A DNA stretch of 58,511 nucleotides from Deltaproteobacteria bacterium. Lineage in GTDB: Bacteria > Desulfobacterota > Binatia > UBA12015. Positions within the stretch are counted from its first letter, which is position 1, and each line of letters starts with the position of its first letter. Both the position numbers and the translations under genes were made by a program. A model generated the notes under the pieces. It did not search any database, had not been told where the DNA came from, and saw only the letters and a program-made list of their open reading frames with translations. The DNA lies in the NCBI GenBank assembly GCA_016874795.1, contig VGTG01000014.1, positions 1 to 58,511 of the forward strand, given 5' to 3'. This document shows, piece after piece, positions 45,821 to 55,663 of this stretch.

Positions 45821-46019
45821 GGCGCAAGATCTCGCGATCTGCGCAGTGCGTCAATCCCACCTCGTGAGACGAGTCGGAGGCCATGTCCAGCCCAAAAGGC
45901 GCCGTAGAGCGGTTGTTTTGGCCCGTTGAGGCAGATTTTCGCCCGAATGTGATGGACAACAGACGATCCGCCCATGCATGACGATACACCCACAATCCGG
46001 GCATGGAGGATCTCCGATC

Positions 46020-49000
46020 GTGAAGACCAGGCTATCGACTGCTCTCTTGAGCATGACCCTGCTCGCTCTCCCGGGCGTCGTGCTGGGCGCCGATCCGCAG
46101 GCGACCTGCATCAACGCGCTCAACAAGGACTTCCGGAATGCGTCCAACGCCCAGGCCGGCGACAACGCCTCCTGCGTGAAGGATGCTCAAAGAGGCACCT
46201 TGGGGAGCCTCACGGCCCGGGACTGCCTCACCGCGGATCGCCGCGGGAAGGTTGCGAAGGCGGTCGGAACGGCGTTCGCGCACGACTTCAACCTGTGCAA
46301 CCCGTCGCCGAGCTTCGGACCGATGGCAGGGGAGGCGGGCGCGGAGCGCGCCGCCGAGAAGGAGCGGCTCGTCGTCGAAGGCCTCTTCGGCCCGGATCTC
46401 GACGCGGCTCTCCTCACCGGACGCGACAACCAGTCGTGCCAGGCGAAGGTGCTCGGTGCCGCGAACAAGTGCGGGGACACGCGGCTCAAGGAGTTCGTCG
46501 CCTGCAAGAAGGCCGGCCTCAAGTCCGGCTCGATCGGCAGCGGCTCCGCTCTCCAGGACGCGTGCCTCGGCGTCGGCGCGGGCGGCCAGTCCGATCCGAA
46601 TGGCAAGATCGCCAAGGCGTGCAACGACAAGCTCAGCAAGGAGATCACGGGCTGCGACGAGGACGGCGTCGATCTCGCGGCGGCCGTTCCGGGCTGTGGA
46701 ACGGACTCGACCTCCGGCACGTTCGCCTGCGTCGAGAGCCGGATCGATTGCGAGATGTGCAAGTTCCTGAACGACGCGGACAACCTCGCGCGGAACTGCG
46801 ACCTCTTCGACGACGGCAGCGCGAACGGGAGCTGCGAGTCGGTCTGCGGCAACGGCATCCCCGAGTCCGGCGAGCAGTGCGACGACGGGAACGGCGCGGT
46901 CGACGACGGCTGCCGCCCCGATTGCACCGCCGAGCTGTGCGGTGACGGCATCGTCGACATCAACGACGACTGCGACGACGGCAACACGAATTCGGGCGAC
47001 GGCTGCAGCGCGAGCTGCGACGTCGAGAGCGGCTTCTCCTGCGCTGGCGAGCCGAGCTCCTGCGGCTCGATCTGCGGCGATGGTCTGATCCGCGCCGCCG
47101 AGGCGTGCGACGACGGGAACCTGAACGGCAGCGACGGCTGCTCCGCGACGTGCACGATCTCGACCGGCTACTCCTGCACGGGCGAGCCGAGCGGCTGCAC
47201 GCCGATCTGTGGCGACGGTCTGATCCGCGGCTCCGAGGCCTGCGACGACGGAGACACGTCACCGGGCGACGGCTGCAGCGCGACCTGCACGATCGAGGGC
47301 GGCTTCATCTGCTCGAGCCAGCCGAGCAACTGCGTCGGGATCTGCGGCGACGGTCTCGTGCGCGGCGCCGAGACCTGCGACGACGGCGGCACGACGGGCG
47401 GCGACGGCTGCAGCGTCGGCTGCGCGACCGAGACGGGCTACTCCTGCACCGGCGAGCCGAGCTCGTGCGACGGCATCTGCGGTGACGGCCTGATCTTCGG
47501 CACCGAGAACTGCGACGACGGCGACGCCTCGTCCGGCGACGGCTGCAGCTCCGGCTGCGACGTCGAGGCGGGCTTCTCCTGCTTTGGCACGCCGAGCAAC
47601 TGCGCCGGGATCTGCGGCGACGGCCTCATCCGCGGCGGCGAGGAGTGCGACGACGCGGGCACCGTGGCCGGCGACGGCTGCGGGCCATCGTGCCTGACGG
47701 AACCGGGCTTCACCTGTCTCGGCGAGCCGAGCGTTTGCTCCGGCGGCTGCGGGGACGGAGATCTCGACGCAGGCGAGGACTGTGACGACGGCAATGTCAC
47801 CAACAACGACGGCTGTGGCGACACGTGCGAGATCGAAAGCGGCTACGAGTGTTCGGGTCAGCCGAGCTCGTGCAACGAGATCTGCGGCGATGGCCTGATC
47901 GTCGGCGGGGAGGGCTGCGACGACGGCGGCACCTCCGCGGGAGACGGCTGCAGTGCCGCCTGTCAGGTCGAGACGGGCTTCACGTGCGGCGGCCAGCCGA
48001 GTAGCTGCTCGGCGATTTGCGGCGACGGGTTGGTTCTCGGCGCCGAGACCTGTGACGACGGCGACACCTCGCCGGGCGACGGCTGCGGCTCGACGTGCCT
48101 GGTCGAGTCGGGCTGGGAGTGCTCCGGTCAGCCGAGCACGTGCACCCTGCTCTGCGGCAACGGAACCGTGAACCCGCCCGAAGAGTGCGACGACGGCCCG
48201 GGCAACTCGAGCCTGCCCGACGCGAACTGCCGCACCGACTGCACGTTGGCCGGATGCGGAGACTCGATCGTCGATCCCGGAGACGGCGAAGAGTGCGACT
48301 TGGGTCCGGGCAACTCGAACGCCCCGGATGCCGGTTGCCGGCTCGATTGCGACTTCCCGACCTGTGGCGACGGTATCGTCGATCCGGGTCTCGGCGAGGA
48401 GTGCGAGGACGACGCGGACTGCGGCGGCGGCGACATCTGCACGAGCTGCATGTGCGAGACGCCTCTCGGCAGCTGGTTCTTCGACATCCGGGCGGGGAAC
48501 GCCGGCAACTGCCCGCCCGATTCGTCGACGGGCTCCTTCATCAAGGCGCGCGGTGTCCCGACGGGAGGAATCATCGGCTCCATCTGCAGCATCACGGAGG
48601 GGAACTTCAGCTCGGATGACGACTTCGAGCTCGTCGGCGGCGTCCCCGATGCGAACGGGATCGCGGAGGTCGAGTTCGCGCGGGCGCGGGTGATCCGGGT
48701 TCAAGAGCCGGATCTGGCGGGAACCGGTTGGATCTGCGTTCGCGCGGAGTCCAACGGGCCCGGGTGGGTCGACTGTGACGGTGGCTCGAACGCGAACGTG
48801 TCGGCGACCGTCGACAGCAACGGTGCAGCAGCCCCGCCGCCGCCGTCCTGGGACGCCTCCTGGGTCACGGCACCCTCCGGCGTTTCGAACTCCGGGCCCG
48901 GGGCCGCGATCATTCCCGTGCTCATGAAGGTCCTCCGGCAGGCCACCCCCTGTCCGGGACCGAGTGATGCGGTGTGGAACACCGTGAATACGACCGATAC

Positions 49001-49268
49001 CGTTCTCGGCACGGGAACGGTCACCTCGACCATCACCGAGAGCCAGCAGTGCACGGGCGGCGGCGGCATATTCCCGTCGTGTCCGGCGTCTCCCTACGTG
49101 GTGACTTTGAGCGGGACCAACCTGAGCTGCGCGAACTGGTCGACGCAGACCCTCAAGGGCATGGCCGCCCCGTTGTTCATCCTCGGCGAGGACTTCGGGA
49201 CCGTTGCCGGCCAAACCTTCGGGTTGGGTGACATCGCCCTCGTGGCGAGGCTCATCACGCTGCCCTGA
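46020..49268 (+). CDS. Secreted cysteine-rich DUF4215 repeat protein
   Basis: A 1082-residue protein starting at a GTG with TGGAGGA nine bases upstream. Signal peptide: [20 protein letters not shown] to about residue 23. Residues 24-270 form a domain with about a dozen Cys ([27 protein letters not shown]). Residues 276-812 hold 13 cysteine-rich repeat units of the DUF4215 (Myxococcus cysteine-rich) type, and the last 270 residues form a beta-rich domain. Such repeats are disulfide-bonded and typical of surface proteins of Myxococcota and related phyla. The role (adhesion, sheath, enzyme scaffold) is unknown. It is flanked by a strong hairpin terminator. Confidence 0.88.
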   Translation: MKTRLSTALLSMTLLALPGVVLGADPQATCINALNKDFRNASNAQAGDNASCVKDAQRGTLGSLTARDCLTADRRGKVAKAVGTAFAHDFNLCNPSPSFGPMAGEAGAERAAEKERLVVEGLFGPDLDAALLTGRDNQSCQAKVLGAANKCGDTRLKEFVACKKAGLKSGSIGSGSALQDACLGVGAGGQSDPNGKIAKACNDKLSKEITGCDEDGVDLAAAVPGCGTDSTSGTFACVESRIDCEMCKFLNDADNLARNCDLFDDGSANGSCESVCGNGIPESGEQCDDGNGAVDDGCRPDCTAELCGDGIVDINDDCDDGNTNSGDGCSASCDVESGFSCAGEPSSCGSICGDGLIRAAEACDDGNLNGSDGCSATCTISTGYSCTGEPSGCTPICGDGLIRGSEACDDGDTSPGDGCSATCTIEGGFICSSQPSNCVGICGDGLVRGAETCDDGGTTGGDGCSVGCATETGYSCTGEPSSCDGICGDGLIFGTENCDDGDASSGDGCSSGCDVEAGFSCFGTPSNCAGICGDGLIRGGEECDDAGTVAGDGCGPSCLTEPGFTCLGEPSVCSGGCGDGDLDAGEDCDDGNVTNNDGCGDTCEIESGYECSGQPSSCNEICGDGLIVGGEGCDDGGTSAGDGCSAACQVETGFTCGGQPSSCSAICGDGLVLGAETCDDGDTSPGDGCGSTCLVESGWECSGQPSTCTLLCGNGTVNPPEECDDGPGNSSLPDANCRTDCTLAGCGDSIVDPGDGEECDLGPGNSNAPDAGCRLDCDFPTCGDGIVDPGLGEECEDDADCGGGDICTSCMCETPLGSWFFDIRAGNAGNCPPDSSTGSFIKARGVPTGGIIGSICSITEGNFSSDDDFELVGGVPDANGIAEVEFARARVIRVQEPDLAGTGWICVRAESNGPGWVDCDGGSNANVSATVDSNGAAAPPPPSWDASWVTAPSGVSNSGPGAAIIPVLMKVLRQATPCPGPSDAVWNTVNTTDTVLGTGTVTSTITESQQCTGGGGIFPSCPASPYVVTLSGTNLSCANWSTQTLKGMAAPLFILGEDFGTVAGQTFGLGDIALVARLITLP
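46845..48455. repeat. Tandem coding repeats (DUF4215 units)
   Basis: Thirteen units start with CGDG or CGNG. Nine central ones share a period of about 45-46 residues with the pattern CGDGLI-x4-E-x-CDDG-x4-GDGCS-x3-C-x4-G-x2-C-x-G-x-PS-x-C. The last three units are shorter and diverged ([20 protein letters not shown] and related). Differences are mostly at variable positions, so the array is old rather than freshly duplicated, though units 3-6 and 9-10 look closer. Confidence 0.88.
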
Positions 49269-49275
49269 CGCGACA

Positions 49276-49319
49276 CGAGGCGGGGCGGGCGCCGGCTCTC
49301 GGCGCCTCGCCCCGCCTCG
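49276..49319. terminator. Strong bidirectional hairpin terminator
   Basis: Between two convergent genes (ending 49268 and 49338), 49276-49294 pairs with 49300-49319 over 19 bp with a single bulged base, around a GCTCT loop. The stem is almost all G-C. No long T-tract follows, as often in GC-rich genomes. Confidence 0.8.
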
Positions 49320-49337
49320 CCGTCTCGGCGCGGGGGC

Positions 49338-50108
49338 CTACTCCAGGTCCGCGAGCACGGGAGCGTGGTCGGAGGGGACGAGAGCGTCCTTCTTCTTCCG
49401 GTAGTCGCGATCGATCTCGACGGAGCGGACGCGCTTCATCACCGTCGGCGTCGCGAGCAGGAAGTCGATGCGGAGCCCCTGGCCCTTGTGGAACGCGCCG
49501 GCCCGGTAGTCCCACCACGAGAACGTCCGCGCATCGGTGTGGAGCGAGCGGAACGCGTCGACGAAGCCGATCTCGAGGAGACGGCGGAACCGGCTTCTCT
49601 CGGCGTCGGTGTGGAAGATCTGGCCCGCGAAGAGCGCATCGTTCCAGCTGTCGAGCGGGGCAGGGCAGACGTTCATGTCGCCGCAGAGCACGGCCGGCTT
49701 CGACGGGTCGACGGTGCGCGCGAGGTGATCGGCGAGCGCGTCGTACCACTCGAGCTTCCGCGGGAAGTCCTCGTGCTGAAGGGTCTTTCCGTTCGGGCAG
49801 TACACCGTGATGAAGTCGAGCTCGCCGGCGCGCACGTGCAGGAAGCGTGCGCTCTCCTCGTGGCCGGGAAGGCCGCGTTGCACGATCTCGACTCTCTCCC
49901 GCGAGAGGACCGCGACGCCGTTCCAGCCCTTCTGACCATGCGTCACCGCCTGATAGCCGGCGGCCGCGAAGGCCATGTGCGGGAACTTGTCGTCGGCGGT
50001 CTTGATCTCTTGGATGCCGACGAGGTCCGGCGACCGCGCCGCGAGCCAGTGCTCGAGGAAGCTCTGGCGGGCGGTCAGGCCGTTGATGTTCCAGGTCGCG
50101 ATTCGCAT
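49338..50108 (-). CDS. xthA: Exodeoxyribonuclease III
   Basis: A 256-residue AP endonuclease/exonuclease of the endonuclease-exonuclease-phosphatase fold. MRIATWNINGLTARQSFLEH starts with the metal-site Asn, then VGIQEIKTADDKFP (Glu), YCPNGKTLQHEDFPRKLEWY, LCGDMNVCPAPLDSWN and SDHAPVLADLE with the catalytic Asp-His. It acts in base-excision repair at abasic sites in the cytoplasm. Its start is 7 bp from the stop of the transhydrogenase gene, so both are in one operon. Confidence 0.95.
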   Translation of the reverse strand: MRIATWNINGLTARQSFLEHWLAARSPDLVGIQEIKTADDKFPHMAFAAAGYQAVTHGQKGWNGVAVLSRERVEIVQRGLPGHEESARFLHVRAGELDFITVYCPNGKTLQHEDFPRKLEWYDALADHLARTVDPSKPAVLCGDMNVCPAPLDSWNDALFAGQIFHTDAERSRFRRLLEIGFVDAFRSLHTDARTFSWWDYRAGAFHKGQGLRIDFLLATPTVMKRVRSVEIDRDYRKKKDALVPSDHAPVLADLE

Positions 50109-50115
50109 GCGCTCG

Positions 50116-51513
50116 TCAGAGGCGATTCAGGCCGTCGAAGGCGGCGACCTTGTACGCTTCCGCGAGCGTTGGATAGTTGAACACGCTGTCTCGAAGCAAC
50201 TCGACCGTGCCGCCGTACGACATCACCATCTGGCCGATGTGGACGAGCTCGGCCGCGCCGTCGCCGATGATGTGCACGCCGAGGAGCTTCAGGTCGTCCG
50301 GGCCGAAGAGGAGCTTCAGCCGTCCGGTCCGGTCGCCGATCATCTGTCCGCGTGCGAGCTCCTCGAAGCGGGCGGTGCCGACCTCGTAGGGGATCTTCTG
50401 CTCGGTGAGCTGCTCCTCGGTCTTTCCGACCATCGAGATCTCGGGAATCGTGTAGATCCCATACGGCAGCAGTGCCGGCGCGTGGCTGAACGGCGCGCCG
50501 AACATGTGGCAGGTGGCGACCCGACCCTGCTCCATCGACGTCGAGGCGAGCGAGGGAAAGCCGATCACGTCTCCGGCGGCGTAGATGTGCTGCGCGGACG
50601 TGCGGAAGTTGCCGTCGACCGGGATCCGACCGCGCGGATCGACGTTGACGCCGGCGCAGTCGAGCTTCAGCCGATCGGCGTTCGCCTGACGCCCGACCGT
50701 ATAGAGGAGCGTCTCCCCGGTGACCCGCTTGCCGCTCTCGAGGTGCGCGACGACGCGCTCGCGCGAGTCCTTCTCGACGCGGACGACCTTCTCGCCGAAG
50801 CGGAGCGTCGTGTTGTGGTCTCGCAGGTGGTAGAAGAGCGCCTCGATCATCTCGCGATCCGCGAACTCGAGCACGTCCTCGCGCTGATCGATCACCGTGA
50901 CGTTCGCACCGAGCGCCGCGGCCATCGAGGCGTACTCGACGCCGATCACGCCCGCGCCGACGACCATCAGCGAGCGCGCGAGCTCCTGCGATTTGCGCGC
51001 CGGGCTGACGAATTGGTCGGAGTCGAAGATCTGCTTCCCGTCGACGGGGACGGTCTCGGAGTGAGCGGGCCTCGCGCCGCAGGCGATCAGGACGTAGTCC
51101 GCCGTCACGCGCTGCGCTTCCTCGCCGCAGTCGATCTCGAGCGTGTGCTCGTCGACGAAGGTCGCGAGACCCTCGAGGATCTCGATGCGGTTTCGCGCGA
51201 GCTGGTCGCGGATCACCTCGAGCTCGCGCGTGATGACCTCGTTCGCGCGGAGCGCGAGGTCTTCGAACGTGATCCGATGCTGGACGGCGTAGCTCTGGCC
51301 GTAGAACGCCTTCTGTCGGTATCCGGAGAGAAAGAGCACGGCCTCGCGCAGCGACTTGCTCGGGATCGTTCCCGTGTGGAGGCACGTCCCGCCGAGAGCG
51401 AGCGCGGCGTCGGCGATTCCGACCCGCTTGCCGAGCTTCGCGGCGTTGATCGCTCCCTTCTGGCCGGCCGGGCCGCTCCCGATCACGACCAGATCGTAGT
51501 GCTCCTGAGGCAT
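50116..51513 (-). CDS. sthA: Soluble pyridine nucleotide transhydrogenase
   Basis: A 465-residue flavoprotein of the disulfide-reductase family: FAD motif YDLVVIGSGPAGQKGAINAA, then GGTCLHTGTIPSKSLREAVL, NAD motif LMVVGAGVIGVEYASMAAAL and IYAAGDVIGFPSLAST. The cysteine pair of true disulfide reductases is reduced to one Cys, which fits Si-specific transhydrogenase (SthA) rather than dihydrolipoamide dehydrogenase or glutathione reductase. It moves hydride between NADPH and NAD. It is followed by xthA (7-bp gap). Confidence 0.93.
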   Translation of the reverse strand: MPQEHYDLVVIGSGPAGQKGAINAAKLGKRVGIADAALALGGTCLHTGTIPSKSLREAVLFLSGYRQKAFYGQSYAVQHRITFEDLALRANEVITRELEVIRDQLARNRIEILEGLATFVDEHTLEIDCGEEAQRVTADYVLIACGARPAHSETVPVDGKQIFDSDQFVSPARKSQELARSLMVVGAGVIGVEYASMAAALGANVTVIDQREDVLEFADREMIEALFYHLRDHNTTLRFGEKVVRVEKDSRERVVAHLESGKRVTGETLLYTVGRQANADRLKLDCAGVNVDPRGRIPVDGNFRTSAQHIYAAGDVIGFPSLASTSMEQGRVATCHMFGAPFSHAPALLPYGIYTIPEISMVGKTEEQLTEQKIPYEVGTARFEELARGQMIGDRTGRLKLLFGPDDLKLLGVHIIGDGAAELVHIGQMVMSYGGTVELLRDSVFNYPTLAEAYKVAAFDGLNRL

Positions 51514-51578
51514 GGGGAAGCATATCGGCCTTCCCGTGCCTCAACACAAGAGAACCGAGACCGCGCTTTCGTTTCCGC

Positions 51579-52991
51579 TCAGAGGAATCCGATGTCGAAG
51601 TTCTCCTGCGTCCAGAAATCCGCGGGGTCGCCGGCGTCGCGCGGCAGGATGCTCGAGAGGATCGTCTGGTGCGGCACGTTCACCCAGTGCTTCAGGATCG
51701 TCCCGTACACGTCGCGGATGTCGGTCGAGCGGTGCGGGTTGCCGGTTTCCTGGGAGTAGCGCGTGTTCCCGTCGTCGAGCGCGTCCCCGTCGATGTCGGG
51801 ATGGTTCCCGTAGACGCCGCCGTTGACCGCGCCGACGACGAACATCGGGCCTTGCGTGCCGTGGTCGGTGCCGCTGTCGTTCTGGAGGATGCGGCGCGAG
51901 AACTCGCTCCAGACGACGAGGCACACCTTGTCGGCGACGCCCATGTCGGTGCAGTCCGCGTAGAACGTTTCGATCGCGTCGCCGATTTGGCGATGCAGAT
52001 CGTAGTGCCGGTTCCCGGGCTGGGGGAGACCTTGATCGGAATGCGTGTCGTAGCCGCCGCTCTGCAGCTCGAAGTACCGCGCCTCGATGTTCTCGACGCC
52101 GCTTTCGACGCCGTAGATCACCTTGGCGATCTCGCGCAGGTCATGCGCGGTGCTCGTCCCGAGGCCGTCGTACATCGCATCGAACGACGGTCGCTCGTCC
52201 TCGTAGAGATCGTCGAGCGGCGGGTAGCTCTGGCTCGCGAGAAGCGTCGACCGCCCGGCCGCGCCCACCTGTCCAAGAGTCGGCTGCCCGCTCGCGAGAG
52301 CCGCCTCTGCGAGGGCCATCAGAGCATTGCGACGGAACGGCGAGTCCGAGCCGTAGCTCGAGTCGAAGGGGAAGCGCGCGCTCGACACGCTGCTGATCGT
52401 GAGAATGCTCGTCGCGGTCTGCGCGAACTCGCCCGGTACCGATCCCCGAACGGCGACGCCCGGGATCTCCGCGGGTCCGAAGTTCGCAGCGAGGTGCCTG
52501 CCGATCCAGCCGGACGTGACTCCGGTCCGGCGCGGATCGGCGTACTCCCAGATGCGACGCGACTCCTCGTGCGAGAGGTTCGCGTTCGGATAACCGCAGT
52601 TCTGCACGACGGCGACGTGCCCCTGCTCATAGAGGTTGCGGAGGCCCTGGAGCCCCGGATGGAAGCCGAGCTGCCCGCCCGTCCCCGGATCGATCATCGA
52701 AACGGTGGAGGGCGTCAAGAGCTGATTGGCCGCGACGCGGAGCCCGCCGCCGCCGGAAACCCGCGCCGCTTCGTAGTGGGTCCGGAAGCTCCCGATCGAG
52801 CCGTTCTCGGCCGGGATGATCGTATTCAAGCCGTCGTTCCCGCCGTCGAGGAACAGGACGACGAGGTAGCGGTCGCCGAGGCTCTCGGCGAGAGCGCGCG
52901 CCGCGAAGGGGCTGCCGAAGAGGCTCGCCCCGAGAAAGCCGCCGGCAGCGGCACCGCTGCGACCGAGAAACTGCCTACGTGTGATCCCCAT
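51579..52991 (-). CDS. DUF1501 domain protein, Tat-exported
   Basis: A 470-residue protein with a Tat signal: ITRRQFLGRSGAAAGGFLGA, ending near ARALA. The core holds YLVVLFLDGGNDGLNTIIPA, the DUF1501 (sulfatase/alkaline-phosphatase-like fold) signature, and later VWSEFSRRILQNDSGTDHG and MFVVGAVNGGVYG. Function is unknown; members often co-occur with DUF1800, as here. Its 5' side has the three-hairpin element, and the DUF1800 gene upstream on the same strand probably shares the transcript. Both partners likely act outside the cytoplasm. Confidence 0.92.
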   Translation of the reverse strand: MGITRRQFLGRSGAAAGGFLGASLFGSPFAARALAESLGDRYLVVLFLDGGNDGLNTIIPAENGSIGSFRTHYEAARVSGGGGLRVAANQLLTPSTVSMIDPGTGGQLGFHPGLQGLRNLYEQGHVAVVQNCGYPNANLSHEESRRIWEYADPRRTGVTSGWIGRHLAANFGPAEIPGVAVRGSVPGEFAQTATSILTISSVSSARFPFDSSYGSDSPFRRNALMALAEAALASGQPTLGQVGAAGRSTLLASQSYPPLDDLYEDERPSFDAMYDGLGTSTAHDLREIAKVIYGVESGVENIEARYFELQSGGYDTHSDQGLPQPGNRHYDLHRQIGDAIETFYADCTDMGVADKVCLVVWSEFSRRILQNDSGTDHGTQGPMFVVGAVNGGVYGNHPDIDGDALDDGNTRYSQETGNPHRSTDIRDVYGTILKHWVNVPHQTILSSILPRDAGDPADFWTQENFDIGFL

Positions 52992-53014
52992 CTTTCATCC
53001 CCCCTCAGTTCAAT

Positions 53015-53109
53015 GCGAGGGGCGCCGCCCCTCGCCGCCGTCGGGCGGAGCCCGCCGGGGCCCCCACTCCCCGCTCGCTGTCGCTCGGCCGCGCGCTGCG
53101 CGCGCGGAG
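53015..53109. repeat. Three-hairpin intergenic element, copy B
   Basis: Three hairpins lie in the gap between the DUF1800 and DUF1501 genes: 53015-53035 (10-bp stem GCGAGGGGCG/CGCCCCTCGC), 53042-53054 (CGGGC/GCCCG around GGA) and 53089-53107 (8-bp stem around TGC). Order, spacing and outer linker (CCCCGCTCGCT) match copy A at 27305-27400, in the same orientation relative to transcription. Stem bases differ but pairing is retained. Confidence 0.8.
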
Positions 53110-53130
53110 ATTCGGAGTCATCATGTCTCT

Positions 53131-54621
53131 TCAGTGCAGCTGGAACGCCGGTGATTGCAGGATCAGCGCGAACAGGCCGGCGAGCTTCGATTCGCGGATC
53201 TCCTCGTCCTGCAGATCGAGCGACGAGCGCGTACCCTCGTTCGTCAGGTAGTCGACGAAGACGTCGTGCTCCTCCGGCCCGATGCGGTCGGCGACGCCGA
53301 GCAGGCCCGCGACCTCATCGACGATCGCCGCCGGATCGGTCAGCGTCAGATCGACGAGGCGCTCCGGACGGAAGTGCGTGCCGCCGTTCCCACGCGCGAC
53401 GGTGAGGTCGCGCGCGAACGTCGCGCGAGCCAGGAACGTGCGGCTCGTCAGCCAGGAGTTCTCCCAGTCCCAGCCGAAGACGCTCGGTGGCTCGAAGACC
53501 TCCTGGCCCATGTTCACGAGGTGCTCGATCAGGCGCCGGCGGCTTCCGCCGTCGATCCGTCCGTCCTTGCCGCTCGGCTTGATGCCGAGCGTGCGCATCG
53601 CCGTCACGGCGTAGTCGACGGGCCACTTGACCGAACGGATCGTGCTCGGCCCGTCCGGCGCCGGAGAAGAGGTCTCGAAGAAGGCGTCGCTCGTGAAGAT
53701 CGCGCGGAGGAGCGGCCGCAGCTCCCAGGTCTGGTCGAAGCCGGACTCGGCCACGACGTCGTCGACGACCGCCGTCGTCGCGGGGCTCGGCACGGAGAAG
53801 GCGCCGTGTGCGAAGTACTCGAGGAGCCGTCGAGCGACGCGGCGTGCGATCGTCTTCTTCCCGTCGCTGTCGCGATGATCGAAGAGGACGTCGATCACCG
53901 CGGCGATCTCCGGCTCTCCCTCGCCCGCACCCGCGAAGGAACGGCCTGCCGAGCCGAAGCCGCCGTACGTCTGGAAGATCACCTTCGGTCCGCGCTCCGG
54001 GTAGTCCTCGGAGTAGTCGTGCTGACCCTCGTTCAGGAAGGGCTGGTCGCGGTCGTCGACGCGCCAGCCCGAGAACGCGCGCGCGATCTGGACGATGTCC
54101 TCCTGCGCGTAGTTCGGCGAGCCGTTCGAGTCGAGCACGCCGAGCGTGAAGAGCTCGAGCAGCTCGCGCGGGTAGTTCTCGTTCGGCTGGAACTTTTGGT
54201 TTCGCACCGTGTCGAGGAAGACCATCATCGCGGCGTCGAGGTTGATCGCGTTGACGAAGGTCTTGAAGTTGCCCTTGCAGTGCTGGCGGAGGAGGCCGTT
54301 CTGGTTCGCCATCCGCTTGGAGTTTCCGACCGTCGTGTTGTTCGTGGCGAAGTGGTCGTGCCAGAAGAGCACGAGCTTCTCCTGCAGCGGGCTCTTCGTC
54401 TTGAGCATGTAGACGAGCCAAGACTTCTGCCGATCGTCGAGGTCGCGCCCGCCCGGCCGGAAGCTCGCCAGCTTGAATCCGAGCAGGAAGTCGGCGGCTC
54501 GGCCGCGCGTGCCGTACTTCGTGAGTAGCCGCTGGACCTCGTCCGCGGGCGCGCCGAACCCGGTCCGCCGGAGCAGGTGGCGAGCCTCGGCCGGCGTCAA
54601 GACAGTATTCTCGTCCCCCAT
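53131..54621 (-). CDS. DUF1800 domain protein
   Basis: A 496-residue protein beginning MGDENTVLTPAEARHLLRRT. It contains RTGFGAPADEVQRLLTKYGT, SPLQEKLVLFWHDHFATNNT and NENYPRELLELFTLGVLDSN followed by YAQEDIVQIARAFSGW, all typical of DUF1800. An upstream in-frame start would add 13 residues (MSDGAAERRMGGT); the downstream ATG is preferred for its G-rich ribosome site. No signal peptide is clear, unlike its DUF1501 partner. The family is of unknown function and often sits next to DUF1501 genes in Planctomycetes, Myxococcota and Gammaproteobacteria. Confidence 0.9.
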   Translation of the reverse strand: MGDENTVLTPAEARHLLRRTGFGAPADEVQRLLTKYGTRGRAADFLLGFKLASFRPGGRDLDDRQKSWLVYMLKTKSPLQEKLVLFWHDHFATNNTTVGNSKRMANQNGLLRQHCKGNFKTFVNAINLDAAMMVFLDTVRNQKFQPNENYPRELLELFTLGVLDSNGSPNYAQEDIVQIARAFSGWRVDDRDQPFLNEGQHDYSEDYPERGPKVIFQTYGGFGSAGRSFAGAGEGEPEIAAVIDVLFDHRDSDGKKTIARRVARRLLEYFAHGAFSVPSPATTAVVDDVVAESGFDQTWELRPLLRAIFTSDAFFETSSPAPDGPSTIRSVKWPVDYAVTAMRTLGIKPSGKDGRIDGGSRRRLIEHLVNMGQEVFEPPSVFGWDWENSWLTSRTFLARATFARDLTVARGNGGTHFRPERLVDLTLTDPAAIVDEVAGLLGVADRIGPEEHDVFVDYLTNEGTRSSLDLQDEEIRESKLAGLFALILQSPAFQLH

Positions 54622-54779
54622 CGTCCCCCCCATCCTTCTCTCGGCCGCGCCATCCGACAAGTAGAAAAACGCAGCTCTCTGCGCCGGCGACCGTCGAGGC
54701 CACAGAGTCCGGGCGAGGCGGGGCTAGAACAAGAGAGAGTGCGCCGTGCCCCGGCGCACCGCAGCTGCGTGAAGAGCCG

Positions 54780-55193
54780 CTACGGCTTCTTCGTCGCGTT
54801 CTTCGGTGCGAAGTCGAGGCTCGCCGAGTTGATGCAGTATCGAAGTCCGGTCGGCGCGGGCCCGTCCTCGAAGACGTGTCCGAGATGCGCGCCGCACGAC
54901 GAGCAGTGCACCTCGGTGCGGCGCATGCCGTGGCTCAGGTCCGATTCTTCTTCGACGCGTCCGTCGCCGGCGGGGGAGTGGAAGCTCGGCCAGCCTGTGC
55001 CGGAGTCGAACTTCGTGTCCGAGTCGAAGAGCTCCTCGCCGCAGGCGACGCAGCGATACGTGCCGTCCTCGTGATGGTCCCAGTAGCGTCCGGTGAAGGC
55101 GCGCTCGGTTCCCTTCCGCCGGCACACGGCGAATTGCTCGGGGGTGAGCTCCTTCTTCCACTGGTCATCGGACTTCTCGACCTTCCTCGGCAT
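54780..55193 (-). CDS. msrB: Peptide-methionine (R)-S-oxide reductase MsrB
   Basis: A 137-residue MsrB that repairs methionine-R-sulfoxide. Zinc ligands Cys48, Cys51 (CVAC), Cys97 and Cys100 (CSSC) and the catalytic Cys120 in [12 protein letters not shown] are all in place. [10 protein letters not shown] and GHVFEDGP are the usual substrate loops. It has no signal peptide, so it is cytoplasmic. It stands alone, between the DUF1800 gene and a gene-free gap. A 13-bp inverted repeat with one mismatch (55241-55276) lies about 50 bp upstream of its start and might affect expression. Confidence 0.96.
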   Translation of the reverse strand: MPRKVEKSDDQWKKELTPEQFAVCRRKGTERAFTGRYWDHHEDGTYRCVACGEELFDSDTKFDSGTGWPSFHSPAGDGRVEEESDLSHGMRRTEVHCSSCGAHLGHVFEDGPAPTGLRYCINSASLDFAPKNATKKP

Positions 55194-55663
55194 GAAAAGG
55201 GCATAGCCCGACCAGGCGTGTGGAGAAAGAGGATCGGTTCGTCGCCCAAGGGGGGACGGGTTTCCCCTCGGGCGACGAGGCCGATCGCGACCGCAGCTCT
55301 ACGGAGCCAGCTGCAGACGCCCGACGATCACGTTCTCGCTCTGACGGTTGCTCGTCGGCTGCTGAAGGTGAGAGTCGCCGTCAGTGCAAAAGTCGCAAGA
55401 GCGGCCGGGCTCGGGATGGATGCGTTCATCGAATCGTTCCTCGCCATGGAATGAAGTCTTTGCAGACGGATGGCTGTCGCCGTGCGCGCGAAGGCAAGAC
55501 CGCAGCCGAGTCTGATGGCCGCGTCCCATGAGGGTTTTTCGGGGATCGTCGCCGCCGATCCCCGCGCGACCAGCAAGGATCACGGGGAAGCCGCGAAGGA
55601 GTCTGGGTCGTCCGCGAAATTTCGCGGGACGGGGCGGCGAGAGAAGCCGTGAGCCGGGCGGCT
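55194..55663. other. Gene-free gap with two inverted repeats
   Basis: A 470-bp stretch with no gene I can support. It holds an imperfect 13-bp inverted repeat at 55241-55253/55264-55276 (GTCGCCCAAGGGG with one mismatch) upstream of msrB. It also holds a perfect 16-base palindrome CCGCGAAATTTCGCGG at 55612-55627, 37 bp after the response-regulator stop, which could end that transcript. Short open frames here lack domain sense. Confidence 0.5.

Noticed and set aside
46845-48455. Regular repeats that might suggest a CRISPR-like array
   Set aside because: The period (about 135-141 bases) and in-frame coding of CDDG/GDGC motifs show a protein repeat array, with no spacer structure.
55328-55576. 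Minus-strand frame with a tail like IPSPAALATFALTATLTFSS followed by Arg, resembling a PEP-CTERM anchor
   Set aside because: The upstream part lacks a signal peptide and any domain, the motif is imperfect and no exosortase is in the window.
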